In this document: in pieces, positions 45,259-56,898 of the stretch
How positions within the stretch are numbered: the stretch's first letter is position 1
How the letters are laid out: each line of letters begins with the position of its first letter
From: Rhabdophis nuchalis
Taxonomy: Eukaryota; Chordata; Lepidosauria; Squamata; Natricidae
Reading direction: 5' to 3'
DNA length: 64,000 bases
Assembly (NCBI GenBank): GCA_039707465.1
Contig: CM077658.1
Coordinates: forward strand, 10,033,574-10,097,573
Translations under genes and position numbers: made by a program
Notes under the pieces: model-generated
What the model was told of the DNA's origin: nothing
The model's input: only the letters and a program-made list of their open reading frames with translations
Database searches by the model: none

Positions 45259-46807
45259 TTGTATATATATACTAATGCCATTGTATATATTTCTACAAAC
45301 CTTTAATGTTCTTGAGGTTATTAGTCAAAATTAAGCATTTCTTCATGCACAATATTTCAAAATATTGGGTTGGGGGAAAGGGCATCTCGTAGGGGAGTTA
45401 TCTGGCTTCATTTTGTTCTGAACAGTTTGACCTGATTATTAAGGAATCTTAATAATAAGGACGGTGATGATTTTAAGAATCCAAATGGCCATGAAAGAGC
45501 TAACTGAACTTTCCAAGACTTTTATTGTATTTTTTTAAAAACCATAAAATAACAGACACGTCTATTCTTATGAGTGTTTAGGGCATAAATCTACTAAAAG
45601 GATGTTTGTGTAGGAACTTAGACTTCGTATAAATCTAAGTTCCTATGAACGAAACTGATGTGTTCTTGATAGAATATTGCTTTTAGGCTTTAAAAAAATA
45701 ATCACCATTCTAAACCCAATGAAACTTTGTGATTTCCATGGGATTAAGTTTTTCAGATGACTTGCACATTACATATTTAAATTTCAGTGTTGAAATGCGC
45801 TAGGAGTAGCAAGGGCATGGAACGCGGACGCCATGATATGATAGGGTAAAGTATTAAGTGTTAATTCTGTCTTCCAGAAGCTAATTAAGGGAATGTATTT
45901 TGCAATAATACAGATCTAGTAAGCAGCCTCTAATGTCTGGACTCTGGCTATAAACCAGGCTTCTCCTCTATAATATATGTGTCATAGATAGTCTGCTGTA
46001 AAGTGAATTGAGTTTAGTGCATCTCTCAGGCTAAAAGACACTGGTCTTGTTAATATTTCATTTAGTACATACTGTAGCGTCTCATTTATATCACGTCTAT
46101 AATTAATGGTGATAGCTTAGGCACTGCCTTTACAAGGAGAAATCCCTGTATGTTGGTTGATGGATAATGAGGGGAAAAAAATTAGATAATTTCATTCACC
46201 AGCAGCTTCTTGATAGTTAGTTAATCGCATTCATTGCCAGGGTAAATAATGCTCCATTGTGTTTGTGACCATTTTAGCTGCATTTGATGGAACTAGAGTA
46301 GATTCAAAGCTGAACCATGTTTTTTTAAGTAAATAAATAAAGGGACGTTTGTATTGTGCTACACTTAGCAGAATTCAAACGGTCCGCCCTCCAAACTTTT
46401 GCCTTCTTTTGTCCAAAAATATATCTCAATATGCATGTGCTAACTATTCAAACACCTGTATTTTAAGGGAAAAAATACAATTAAGCTGCCTTTCTCTTCT
46501 CCTATGTAGATTGTAAATAAATGTAGATGTTCCTTTCCCCTTTCTCCCCCCACTGTGTAAATATTTGTAAATATTAACAAGCTATGCATGCTGATATTCT
46601 AGGCAATTTCAGGTACTTTTATAATCCAAAGGCATGTACTTGAACTGGTTTGTTAAAAAAAAAGGAAAAGAAATCTACTCCAACTCTTTAAAGCTTACTA
46701 GAAATTAAAAATTTGTTACTAGACTGTTCTTTTCAGCCTTTTGTGTGCATTTCTTTTTAATTTGTGCTCTTCTTTCTTGGTTTCTCTAGCAGAAAACCTT
46801 TTGAAAT
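45259..46807. other. Large repeat-free intronic island (candidate conserved non-coding DNA)
   Basis: About 1.5 kb without transposon or microsatellite, the longest such stretch in the intron part. 45980-46330 is notable (TCTATAATTAATGGTGATAG, AGTTAATCGCATTCATTGCC, TTTTAGCTGCATTTGATGG). No coding potential. Confidence 0.35.
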
Positions 46808-46818
46808 TATGCTGAATA

Positions 46819-47175
46819 AAAGTAAAGGTAAATGTTCCCCTTGCACATATGTGCTAGTCGTTCCCGACTCTAGTGGGCAATGCCCATCTCGGTTTCAAAG
46901 CCAAAGAGCCAGCGCTGTCTGAAGACATCTCCGTGGTCATGTGGCCGGCATTGGCTAAATGCCAAAGGCGCACAGAACGCTGTTACCTTCCCACCAAAGC
47001 GGTTCTTATTTTCCTACTTGCATTTTTTACATGCTTTCAAACTGCTAGGTTGGCAGAAGCTGGGCCAAGTAATGGGAGCTCACTCCGTTACGCGGCGCTA
47101 GGGATTCAAACTGCCGAACAGCCGACCGTTCTGATCGACAAGCTCAGCATCCTAGCCACTCAACCACTGCATCCC
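46819..47175 (-). mobile_element. Sauria-type SINE, full length
   Basis: Reverse copy, exact 11-bp TSD tatgctgaata (46808-46818 and 47176-47186). It has drifted slightly in the B-box region. Confidence 0.92.
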
Positions 47176-47186
47176 TATGCTGAATA

Positions 47187-47366
47187 CCCTAATCATTTAT
47201 TTCACACTTCCAAACTCAAGGAAACTCCATATACTGCAAAGAGCTGGTATTCAGAGTTATCTTTCCAGGTCTCAAATGAATCTTTATGTAGAAGTTGGGT
47301 CACAAAATCGAGGAACCCCATACACAGTTGACTCAGCAACATACCAAAAGTAGTGACACAGGTCTA
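47187..47366. other. Spacer
   Basis: No recognised content. Confidence 0.3.
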
Positions 47367-47460
47367 AGGTCTATGGTATAAGGTTCCTGCCCACGTAGGG
47401 GGTTGGACTAGAAGACCTACAAGGTCCCTTCCAACTCTGGTATTGTATTGTATTGTATTG
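47367..47460 (+). mobile_element. CR1 3' terminus with (TATTG)n tail
   Basis: Last 75 bp of the CR1 3' UTR (GGGGGTTGGACTAGAAGACC) plus four TATTG-type units, the complement of the (ATACA)n-type tails of the minus-strand copies. Confidence 0.88.
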
Positions 47461-48373
47461 TTTACATTCATGCATGGACACCACACCTTCTCCCAATTGT
47501 GCTCTATGGAAATTAGCCAGCTGCTAATACTGAATTTGCCCCTACCACAAATCAGACTTTTCTCAAACATTTATAGTCTATTTTGGGATAAGCAATAAAG
47601 CCAGTTTAAAATAATACTTGATTGATCGATTAATGATAAACCTGAGTCCTGAAAAGAATAACTAAAGCAAATTCATTGTAATTCATTCTTAAATCACCCT
47701 GGATGATCTCGATACACCAACTTTGGCAAATAATTTTAAGGGCTCAGAGATATTGCAATAAGCAAATGTACTTAGTACTCAAACTAAGAACTAAAAGGTT
47801 CATAGTAGATTATTTGGGGGTTGGGGGTGGGGGGCTGGGAAATCATAAGATCCTAACTGGGGATATATTTTTATAGAAGGAGAGGCCAAAACAAGATCTC
47901 CAAACCTGGATTCAGTATTAAAAAAAATAAAGCTTGTTAATCCACAAAAAAGTTCATGAAAGGTATAAGGTTCTACGGAAAGACCGTTTCAGTCCCTAGT
48001 GTGCTACAATCTCTCTGGAAATTTCTGACAATGATTTAAAAAGATGAGGAATTTTAAAATTCCCAGCATTTCTTTCAATGCTCTCTAAACAGCATTTTTG
48101 AGGTTATGTTACTGTTGACATGGCAAAGGAAGCTATTCGTTGGAGCAGTGATGGTGATAGTTCCTATTTACACTTCGTTCTATTAACCATGAACGCCATT
48201 GGCTACTCGCTTCAGGTTCACAGAAAGCCGCATGGGAAGATTTGCCCCGATATGGTCTCGTAGGATTGAGTTGGAACATGGGAAGTCAGAAAGAGGCAGG
48301 CCATGGGAGCAACAATTGCAAAACGAACATTGAGTCAATCAGACACACAACATGTCCATGTCAATATTGGTGC
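47461..48373. other. Spacer, no recognised content
   Basis: Non-repetitive intronic DNA with a G run near 47817. Confidence 0.35.
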
Positions 48374-48381
48374 GGTCAAAC

Positions 48382-48617
48382 CAGAGGTGATATTCAGCGG
48401 GTTCTGACCAGTTCTGGAGCACCGGTAGCAGAAATTTTGAATAGTTTGGAGTACTTGTAAATACCACCTTTGACTGGCCCCGCCCCCATCTATTCTCTGC
48501 CTCCCGAGTCCCAGCTGATCGGGAAGAAATGGGGATTTTTGCAGTAACCTTCCCCTGCCATGCCCACCAAGCCACACCCACAGAACCGGTAGTAAAAGAT
48601 TTTGAATCCCATCACTA
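48382..48617. mobile_element. AACCGGT-family hAT, 236 bp
   Basis: Ends CAGAGGTGATATTC and GAATCCCATCACTA. The flanking octamers ggtcaaac and agtcaacc match 6 of 8, so it is older than the copies with exact TSDs. It contains TCTATTCTCTGCCTCCCGAG, shared with 12601-12815. Confidence 0.75.
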
Positions 48618-48625
48618 AGTCAACC

Positions 48626-48739
48626 ACACCAAATGTTCCCCCGATTTTCAATTGAAACTGGACAAGAATCTGGAAAAATATGGGCAGATTATGTTGATTG
48701 GCCACAGCATTAGTCCTAAGAGACCATGGTCACTGGCTA
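48626..48739. other. Short spacer
   Basis: No recognised content. Confidence 0.3.
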
Positions 48740-49318
48740 TAATTAGGATGGCCTTGAAGCTCCCATATAACACCAATCCTGCGCGAGCTGCATTGGCTTC
48801 CTGTGGTCTTTCGGGTGCGCTTCAAGGTTCTGACGACCATCTTTAAAGCGCTCCATGGCTCGGGGCCTAGTTATATGCGAGACCGTCTCCTGCCCCATAC
48901 ATCCCTTAGACCGATCCGCTCCCACAGAGAGGGCCTTCTCAGGGTGCCGTCGGCCGGACAATGCCGACTGGCGACACCCAGGGGAAGAGCCTTCTCTGTG
49001 GCGGGCCCTGCCCTTTGGAACGACCTACCCCCTGAACTCCGGACTATCACCGACCTCCGCCTCTTCCGCAAATGTTTAAAGACATATTTTTTCCATCAAG
49101 CCGGCCTAGCCTAACCTCCCATGGGGACTTTTAGAAAAGTTTTAAATTGGGTTTTTAATAATTGGTTTTTAGCACAGGATTGGGGATTATTTAATATATA
49201 TTTTAAATTATTTGTCTATCTTCTATTGTGTATGTTTTTTAAATTTCCTGTGCGCCGCCCTGGGTCCTCTGTGGAGAAGGGCGGGATATAAATATAATAA
49301 AATGAAATGAAATGAATG
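48740..49318 (+). mobile_element. L2-type LINE, RT C-terminus and 3' end
   Basis: Coding to about 49117 gives LHWLPVVFRVRFKVLTTIFK, LHGSGPSYMRD, GPALWNDLPPELR and LKTYFFHQAGLA before a stop, the thumb and C-terminus of L2-group ORF2. The frame shifts once near 48800, between the LHWLP and VFRVRF parts. The 3' UTR (CTGTGCGCCGCCCTGGGTCC) ends in an (ATGAA)n tail. It is the longest L2 in the window. Confidence 0.88.
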
Positions 49319-49754
49319 AACCACGGTTCCAACCTATCACCTTCATTTGCTACACTGAAAACCTCCAGTCTCCGCAGGAGTCAACATGGCTTCTTTCACC
49401 AGGATGGACACAAAAGAAATAGAGTTGACTAGAAATAGTGGCATGGCATGAAGAGGAAAGGCAGGGACATCTTCAGGATAGAATTAATCAAAATGTTGCC
49501 TGTGACCATGTGAAGTTACACCCCTTTCACAGAAGTAATTGTGCCACTTTTGGTTCTATGTATTTGCCTGAAGAGAGACTGTTCAACAATCACACCTGTC
49601 ATATATGAGCTTTCACACTTGAATTTCAACCTCCAATTTCCAAGGCAGATCATGTCCCAAAGACTCCTTACTATTACAGCATTGAAGAAAAAAAAAGAAA
49701 TATATATATAGGGCATAACTCCAACAGAACCAAAACTTACTACTTTTTCACTGC
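49319..49754. other. Spacer, no recognised content
   Basis: Nothing supported. Confidence 0.35.
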
Positions 49755-49818
49755 AAAGTCCCTATGGGGAGAGGGAGCGGTTTACAAATATTAAATTGAT
49801 TGATTGATTGATTGATTG
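49755..49818 (+). mobile_element. L2 tail fragment with (ATTG)n
   Basis: AAAGTCCCTATGGGGAGAGG and GGTTTACAAATATTAAATTG are L2 3' end words, followed by four to five ATTG units. Confidence 0.6.
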
Positions 49819-50237
49819 AAAAGAGCACCATTTTCTCAAGGCACATAAAGTTTTGTTTTTGCTATTCACCCAAAAGTAAGCTATAATAGTCACTGTGAGA
49901 CTACAACACTTGCATTTCATATATTTCATAGGTGCAAAGTAGGACTACCAAGTAGTGGGAAAGCTAAATCTCGTTCTCCCAGTCCAAACTTTACCTCTTT
50001 GCAAAAGTTTGCAAAAGTTTGCAAAAGTTTGCAAAAGTTCCAGCTAACAAGAATCTTTCCCAAATTGTCATCTTTCCTCAAGGAAACTGTTCAAGGGACA
50101 TTTTCAGGTTTTACATGATATACTAAGAGCAACTTGCATTTTTTGCTTGGGTGGTGGGCACGGAACAAGAGTATGAATGCTTTCCCCAATTTCCTGCCTT
50201 TGTTCAACCCATTTTAGCACAATTTCCATAACCAATT

Positions 50238-50240
<3 letters not shown>
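49819..50240. other. Spacer with a 10-bp tandem repeat at about 49999-50038
   Basis: Four copies of the decamer TTTGCAAAAG stand in tandem. Otherwise non-repetitive. Confidence 0.7.

Positions 50241-50277
<37 letters not shown>
50241..50277 (+). repeat. (CA)n microsatellite
   Basis: About 18 CA units. Confidence 0.95.
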
Positions 50278-50278
<1 letters not shown>

Positions 50279-50411
50279 ATTCATCTTAATCCAGTTTTTT
50301 TCCTGTTTTTAATATTTTATTTGCTAGTCTCGTAATCAACTAAGAGGTCGGTGCAGAACTAGGAAAGCGCACATCCACTTTAAACGCTACAAAGTGTATG
50401 ACCTTGCAACA

Positions 50412-50795
50412 TAGATGATTAGGGGCCCGGAGGCTAAAACATATAAAGAACAGTTGCAGGAATTCTGTAGGTCTAGTTTAATGAAAAGAAGGACCAGGGG
50501 AGACATGATAGCAGTCTTTCAATGTCTAAGGGGGATGCGAGAAAAAAGGAGGGGTAGGGGAGGTCAACAGTTTTCCAAAGCATTAGAAAGCAAGACAAGA
50601 CACAAACTAAGGAGAGAAGCAACCTAGAACTAAGAAGAAATTTCCTAACAGTAAGAACAATTAACTAGAAGTCGTGAGTACTCCCTCACTAGAGCTTTTA
50701 AGGAGAGCCTGGGCAACCACTTGACTGGAATGGTAGAGGTCTCCTGCTTGAGCAAAGGGGTTGGACTAGAAGTCCTCCAACTCTGTTATTCTTTT
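50412..50795 (+). mobile_element. CR1 LINE fragment
   Basis: The plus strand gives MIRGPEAKTYKEQLQEF, then RTRGDMIAVFQCLRG and a decayed 3' UTR (GGTTGGACTAGAAGTCC). Several frame breaks. Confidence 0.85.
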
Positions 50796-50967
50796 CTGTT
50801 CTGTAGCTTCTTCCTGTCCAACTATCTTGCAGTTTGGTGGCTGTGGAAAGGAGAAGGCCATGCTTTGTACAGCCTTCTGATTTCCTGGATGAAAGGTAGA
50901 CTAGAAACCTAACATCGACAGCAGCAGCAAACAAGGATTTGACTCAGTTTTCACCATGGCCAGGACC
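50796..50967. other. Short spacer
   Basis: No recognised content. Confidence 0.3.
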
Positions 50968-50975
50968 AACTATAG

Positions 50976-51234
50976 CCGTGATGGCGAACCTATGGCACGT
51001 GTGCCAAAAGTGACATACAGAGCCCTCTCTGTGGGCATGCATGTCGTTGTTAGCTGCTCTTCCGGTTTTGCTGGCCAGCTGGTCTTCGTGGGTGCCGGAA
51101 ACCCCAAAACCAGGTGGGCACATGCACACTGGCCAGTTGGTCTTTGGGTTTCCAACACTCTGGTGCTTCAGCACTCTGGCACATATGCACGTTTCAATTT
51201 GGGCACCCAATGCTGAAAATCCTCACCATCACTG
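50976..51234. mobile_element. Non-autonomous hAT, Charlie-like, 259 bp
   Basis: Starts CCGTGATGGCGAACC and ends CCTCACCATCACTG; the ends match the GTGATGGCGAACC type of Charlie-group hAT elements. The flanking octamers aactatag and aagtatag match 7 of 8. Confidence 0.82.
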
Positions 51235-51242
51235 AAGTATAG

Positions 51243-52082
51243 GAATGCTCATTAAACTTGGAAGTAAATAGAAAACTTAGTCTTTAACTTGAGTACTTAG
51301 TTCATGCTGCTGTAGATTTTTTTCTTTCTTTCTTCTTCTTTTTTTAAAGACAGAATATAGCTAGGAGGGGAGGGGTCCCACATCTTTTAATCCTCTAAGT
51401 TGTGGGCAAAGCTTTCTCTGCCTTTAGTATCTATGGAAACCAAATGCAATGCAAAAACTTTTTCAGGGCGAGCAAAACCGCTTTCATGCTAAAAGATGCT
51501 TCTCTTGGGTGAGGTGTATCAGGATAAACAAATTAATTGACAGTATTTGCTTGACTTCTTAGGTTTCTCAAACTTAACTTGATGTCTCTAGAAGATTTTT
51601 TCCCGGTCCTTGAAGTCTTGTAAGAAGGCTTTTTATAAAGCTGATTTGACATGGGGGTTATGTTCATGTGAAACTGTGCTATCCTTCTAATAGAGGGTGC
51701 AGAAATGGTTCAGAGGATTATTATCTTTTGACAGACAAAACCTATTACCTTCCCACTAGGAGGGCAAAGTTAGTTTTTTTTAAAAATTCATACAAAAATG
51801 GAATCAATTATCAATATCTGCATGGTTTCTCCAGGTTGGTGGATGACAGCTCGTGCAACACTTCTATTTTATGATGTTCTTCTTTTTTTATCAATTCTGG
51901 AAAACACGTGATGATTTCACAATAGGTCTTCTTCAGTTAGAGAGCCTCCGTATTTTCTTTAAATTAACTCCCCCCTCCTGCAACACCGACATGCAATCTT
52001 CTTCCACAGAAAATTAAGGGGTAATTTATCTCATCCCACCCGACTTTTTTTTTTTTTTTTAACTAACCCCTGGGAGATTTTT
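51243..52082. other. Spacer, no recognised content
   Basis: Non-repetitive intronic DNA with T runs near 51345 and 52046. Confidence 0.35.
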
Positions 52083-52225
52083 CAATACAATACAATACAA
52101 TACAATAGCAGAGTTGGAAGGGACCTTGTAGGTCTTCTAGTCCAACCCCCTGCGTGGGCAGGAACCTTATACCATTTCAGACAAATGGCTATCTAACAAC
52201 TTTTTAAAGACTTCCAGGGTTTCAG
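52083..52225 (-). mobile_element. CR1 3' terminus with (ATACA)n tail
   Basis: Five tail units then the CR1 3' UTR, cut off at CTTCCAGGGTT. It is almost identical to 44761-44900 over the shared part. Confidence 0.88.
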
Positions 52226-52301
52226 ACCAAGTTGACTCAAACATTGTTACTTGCACAATGTGATACGACAAAACACCTATCAATGTTTCCTTGTTTAAAA
52301 A

Positions 52302-52417
52302 GGTAAAGGTTCCCCTTGCACATATGTGCTAGTTGTTCCCAACTCTAGGGGGTGGTGCTCAGCTCCGTTTCAAAGCCGAAGAGCCAGCGCTTTCCGAAGA
52401 CGTCTCCGTGGTCATAG
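52302..52417 (-). mobile_element. Sauria-type SINE, 3' half, reverse
   Basis: The tail and body end on the minus strand, stopping at CGTCTCCGTGGTCAT. A second partial copy in the opposite direction follows about 20 bp later. Confidence 0.85.
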
Positions 52418-52436
52418 TAACGTTGATAGAGCTGCC

Positions 52437-52624
52437 GTGATTTGTCCCAGCTTCTGCCAACCTAGCAGTTCGAAAGCACATAAAAAAAAATGCAAGGTGA
52501 AAAATAGGAACCAACTTTGGTGGGAAGGGAACAGCATTCCATGCACCTTGGGCATTTAGTCATGCTGGCCACATGACCACGGAAACATCTTCGGACAGCA
52601 CTGGCTCTTTGGCTTTGAAATTGA
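52437..52624 (+). mobile_element. Sauria-type SINE, middle part, forward
   Basis: It begins after the tRNA-like head (GTGATTTGTCCCAGCTTCTG) and stops at TTTGAAATTGAGAT, where the hAT element starts. With the copy on its left it forms a tail-to-tail inverted pair over the shared segment. Confidence 0.85.
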
Positions 52625-52632
52625 GATTTTAT

Positions 52633-53038
52633 CAGTGGTGGGTTTCTGCAGGCTCGCACCTACTCGCGAGAGCCGGTTGGTGAAATTTAGAGAACCGGTG
52701 AGAGGGGGTTCCACCGGCGTACCTGGAAGTAAATCTGGCCCGCCGCTGCCAGTGACCCAATGGAACGGAACGGAACGGAAAGGAAAGGAAAGGAAAGGAA
52801 AGGAAGGAAGGAAGGAAGGAAGGAAGGAAGGAAGGAAGGAAGGAAGGAAGGAAGGAAGGAAGAATTTATCATCATAATTGAGTCCAAAATTTTGGTTGCT
52901 AAGCAAGAGCGTTGTTAAATGAGTTTCACCACATTTTAAAAGGTGGCCACTCCCACCCTGTCACAGACTGCCAAGCCACGCCCACAAAATAAGCCACACC
53001 CACAGAGTAGGTTCTAAAAAATTTGAAACCCACCACTG
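52633..53038. mobile_element. Non-autonomous hAT with internal (GGAA)n, 406 bp
   Basis: Ends CAGTGGTGGGTTTC and GAAACCCACCACTG; exact 8-bp TSD gattttat (52625-52632 and 53039-53046). Inside, CGGAA and AGGAA units pass into about 15 GGAA units (52764-52861). AACCGGT is again present near the left end. Confidence 0.93.
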
Positions 53039-53046
53039 GATTTTAT

Positions 53047-53404
53047 GTATTGTACACATCAGACACACACATACCACGGGAGATAAGATGCTAGTCATTG
53101 GCACAAGCACCTAGTCCATGAATGAACTTTCTACTAAAAACAAAAGTTAACTTTTTGAACTGCCACGTTTCATTCATGACAAACTAGAACAGAACTTTTT
53201 AAACATGCATTTAACAACAAATGTTAACCATACTTTGTCGATCCTCATATGTGAAGGCCAGCAAGGTTCTCTTTTTCAGCTTGGCCAGCACTTAAAAAGA
53301 ATAATGCTTGTCAGCACTGCTCACCTGAAGCAATCGCATGAAACATCTTATTGGAAGCACCAAGGTGACCTAAAATGGCAGCGCACTATATTCCAAAAAG
53401 AATT
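53047..53404. other. Spacer, no recognised content
   Basis: Nothing supported. Confidence 0.35.
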
Positions 53405-53560
53405 ATAGCTCACAGGTAGACCACAACTTTCATCTGCAAAAGGTCTTGGGTTCAATTCTCCACATTTCCTGGTGGGGCTAGATATATTCTTCTACGAAAT
53501 CATGGCCAGCCACTGCAAGTCGGAAGCAACTGAACTGACTAGACTCACTAAAAGAGAGAC
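53405..53560 (+). mobile_element. tRNA-derived SINE with Bov-B-like tail, decayed
   Basis: TAGCTCACAGGTAGACCAC (A-box region) and GGTCTTGGGTTCAATTC (B-box region) make a tRNA-like head. It ends AAGTCGGAAGCAACTGAACTG, a Bov-B-type tail. It is a different subfamily from the other SINEs here. Confidence 0.6.
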
Positions 53561-54000
53561 TTTTCTAAGATAGATTACAACTTTTGTAGGGAGGGCGGGT
53601 GAGGAGGTGGTGAGCAAATTGTTTCATATTTCAGCTGTTGCAGAAGTACAATTCCCAGTACCCTTTCTTGGCCATGCTTACTTAGATCTGCAGGAAGTTA
53701 AGCCTCAGCCACTGCAGGAGGAAAATAGGCAGAGACTGGTGGCGGAGTCAAGTGAGGAATCAGCCTAGAATCATTAAATTCCCACAAGCGATATAAGCTC
53801 AGCCCACCCCTTGAATTCCATTAATTCTTATCTAGCGTCAATTTAGCACTGGCGACTAGTTGACCAGAACTAGATGTTAAATTTCAGCTTAACTCATACT
53901 TAACATCTAGTCCTGTTTCTTTGTACTTGGCACCCACAATTGGACTGTCACTACATCTTTCTTAACATCTCTTAACTACCATTTGACCTCACCATACTTT
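53561..54000. other. Spacer, no recognised content
   Basis: Nothing supported. Confidence 0.35.
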
Positions 54001-54765
54001 CAAGATGGCGGCGCACTTAGGCACAGTAGCTTTGAGCTCCTGGTGTCACAGTAGAGTTAGGCAAAAACTAGTCTATACCCGCAGGGAGTTATTAAGTTAT
54101 TATTAAAGATTGGATCTTCTAGTCGACTCGATATTACCAGCGACTTCCAGCAGTCTCATAGTATACCAAGTGACATAGTAAGACTGCCAGGCTCTCCATG
54201 GATCGTTGTTTGGCCTAGGAGGCAGTGAAGAGAGCCGAAGCAGAAGCGGGGATGCAAAGCAGGTTTGCTAGTTCGATTATGGAATCAGCCTCACAGACCA
54301 GCATTACCAAGCATTTCCTAACCAACTCTAGATCCTTTGTCCACAAAACTGATGAACTAGAGCTATGGCTGGCAGCGAATAAGCTCATTTGTGACTGCTG
54401 TGTGATGATCATCACATACACCTGGCTTCATCCACTTGTACTGGATGCGTCTGTGGAGCTAACTAACCGCACCACACACCGCTTTGACATAAACAACAAC
54501 TCTGGTAAAAGCAAAGGTGGAGGACTGTGTATTTACACACATAATAACTGGTGTACTAACAGTAGAGTTGCTTATACACACTGTTCTGCAGATGTGGAAT
54601 TCTCAACTGTCATTTGTCTGCCATTTTATTTACCTAGAGAGATTTCTGTTATAGTTATCACTGCTGTCTATATTCCACCTGATGCAAATGTTAGCACAAC
54701 GCTCAAACCAATTTCATTGTAATTTTTTTATTTTATTACAATGACAATAAAGATGATGATGATGA
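54001..54765 (+). mobile_element. Internally deleted LINE: 5' UTR, endonuclease start, 3' tail
   Basis: It starts CAAGATGGCGGCGCACTTAG, probably the original 5' end. A frame at 54225-54722 encodes the start of an APE-type endonuclease (LICDCCVMIITYTWLHP, GKSKGGGLCIYTHNNWC, LPREISVIVITAVYIPPDAN). It then jumps after about residue 160 into a 3' end, CATTGTAA then ACAATGACAATAAAGATGATG. The catalytic Glu expected in TETWL is replaced by Tyr. The clade is in the jockey superfamily (L2/Rex1-like), not fixed further. Confidence 0.7.

Positions 54766-54846
<81 letters not shown>
54766..54846 (+). repeat. (ATT)n microsatellite at LINE tail
   Basis: About 27 ATT units directly follow the (GAT)n tail of the LINE. 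Confidence 0.95.
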
Positions 54847-54848
<2 letters not shown>

Positions 54849-55480
54849 CAACTGTTAACCATAGTCTATGCACCTTGGGAGATTTGAGGATCTGGATGAG
54901 CTTCTCTCTTCCCAAGCTTTCAAATTCTTGCGCTCTGGGGCAACCTTTTGTTTTTTGTTTAAAGTTGACCATCAATCGACTCTGCATTGTGTAAGCAGAC
55001 AAGCCATTTGAATGTGCACCCAGCGTTATAATGGCCTGAGTGACAGCTAAGCCAGATAAACACAAGCGTGTAACAGAGCTCGCAACAATCCAGGTACACC
55101 TTTTGTTTCATTCAAGTAGCTTGAAATGATTTGGCAGTCAAGGACACAACATTTTGGATTAATCTGTTGGAGTAAAACAACAACAACAACAACTGGCTAG
55201 CATGGTAGAATGGCAAAGGGATGAAGGAAGACACCTATTCTGTCATCTGCAGAGTTCTTATTAGTTGCAGATCGAGATCTCATTGCTGCAGAACACCAGT
55301 TTCCAGAGCGCCCTGTGGCTGCTTAGGAAATAATTAATTCTATGCACAAATAAGAAAGAAGGGACGAATGAGAGAAACAAGCAAATGAGAAAAGCATAAT
55401 TCTGTTCACCTGATTTATGTTTTTCCAAAGCCCACCTTTGCCATTTCCACTGAAACTACAGAGTTGTTTCTAAAAACTAA
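54847..55480. other. Spacer, no recognised content
   Basis: Non-repetitive intronic DNA. Confidence 0.35.
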
Positions 55481-56150
<670 letters not shown>

Positions 56151-56162
56151 AATAATAATAAT

Positions 56163-56381
56163 AATAATAATATGCTTCCTGCAATAACACCAGCGGAACT
56201 GCAAAAAACGGCGCTACTTGGAATATCTTACATTCTAAGAAGATACTTGGTTGATACCTAGGATGCTGGCAGCAAACCGTATCAACCATTAGCACCAGTC
56301 AATAGTATTTGCAATGCATTTTTAAATGTTTAGTTGGCCGAGTTTCATGTTTTATGAATAAAGTAAATAATAATAATAATA
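56163..56381 (+). mobile_element. Second R4-like LINE 3' terminus
   Basis: ELQKTALLGISYILRRYLVD and a stop, then a 3' UTR ending GAATAAAGTAAATAATAATA. It lies directly behind the first copy in the same direction, so two independent ends are in tandem. Confidence 0.6.
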
Positions 56382-56890
56382 TAGGTTTTCACAATTTTAT
56401 TTTTTATTTTTCAACCATTAAAATTTCTAAGGAAGATGAAAGATTAAAGTGATCCGAGCACAATTATGTGAGGGTGAGCCCTTAAAAAAAGGATCTATTG
56501 GGCAGGTCAGCTGTCTGTTAGTAACAGTCGGGCACATTCATGGCTTTCATTAGCTAAGTTTTATTCTTCCCCATGCACCATTTTTTAAAGTTGCTTCTTG
56601 CTTCATAGATTTTGTCCTACCATAATTGATTTAAACAGTAATTTTTTTTTTTTTACATTGAAGGACATAGGCCGCCTTGTCTTGTTAGTTATCGAGACAA
56701 TTACAGAACTAAAGTGGATGATTGGGAGACAGAAACAGGAAAGTCAAGATAGTGACGACAATGACAATCCAATCAAAGCCTCCACCCTTTATACGTGTGT
56801 TGAAGCACACGCACACACAAAGGGTAAGGCTTAGATCACAATATTGTGATCTAAGATATCTTGACCTTTATGCTTGGACATGGATGTAGA
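56382..56890. other. Spacer, no recognised content
   Basis: Nothing supported. Confidence 0.35.
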
Positions 56891-56898
56891 CTCTACAG

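Noticed and set aside
50956..51235. Overlapping frames of 62-88 codons on both strands
   Set aside because: They coincide with a non-coding hAT element with clear TIRs and TSD.
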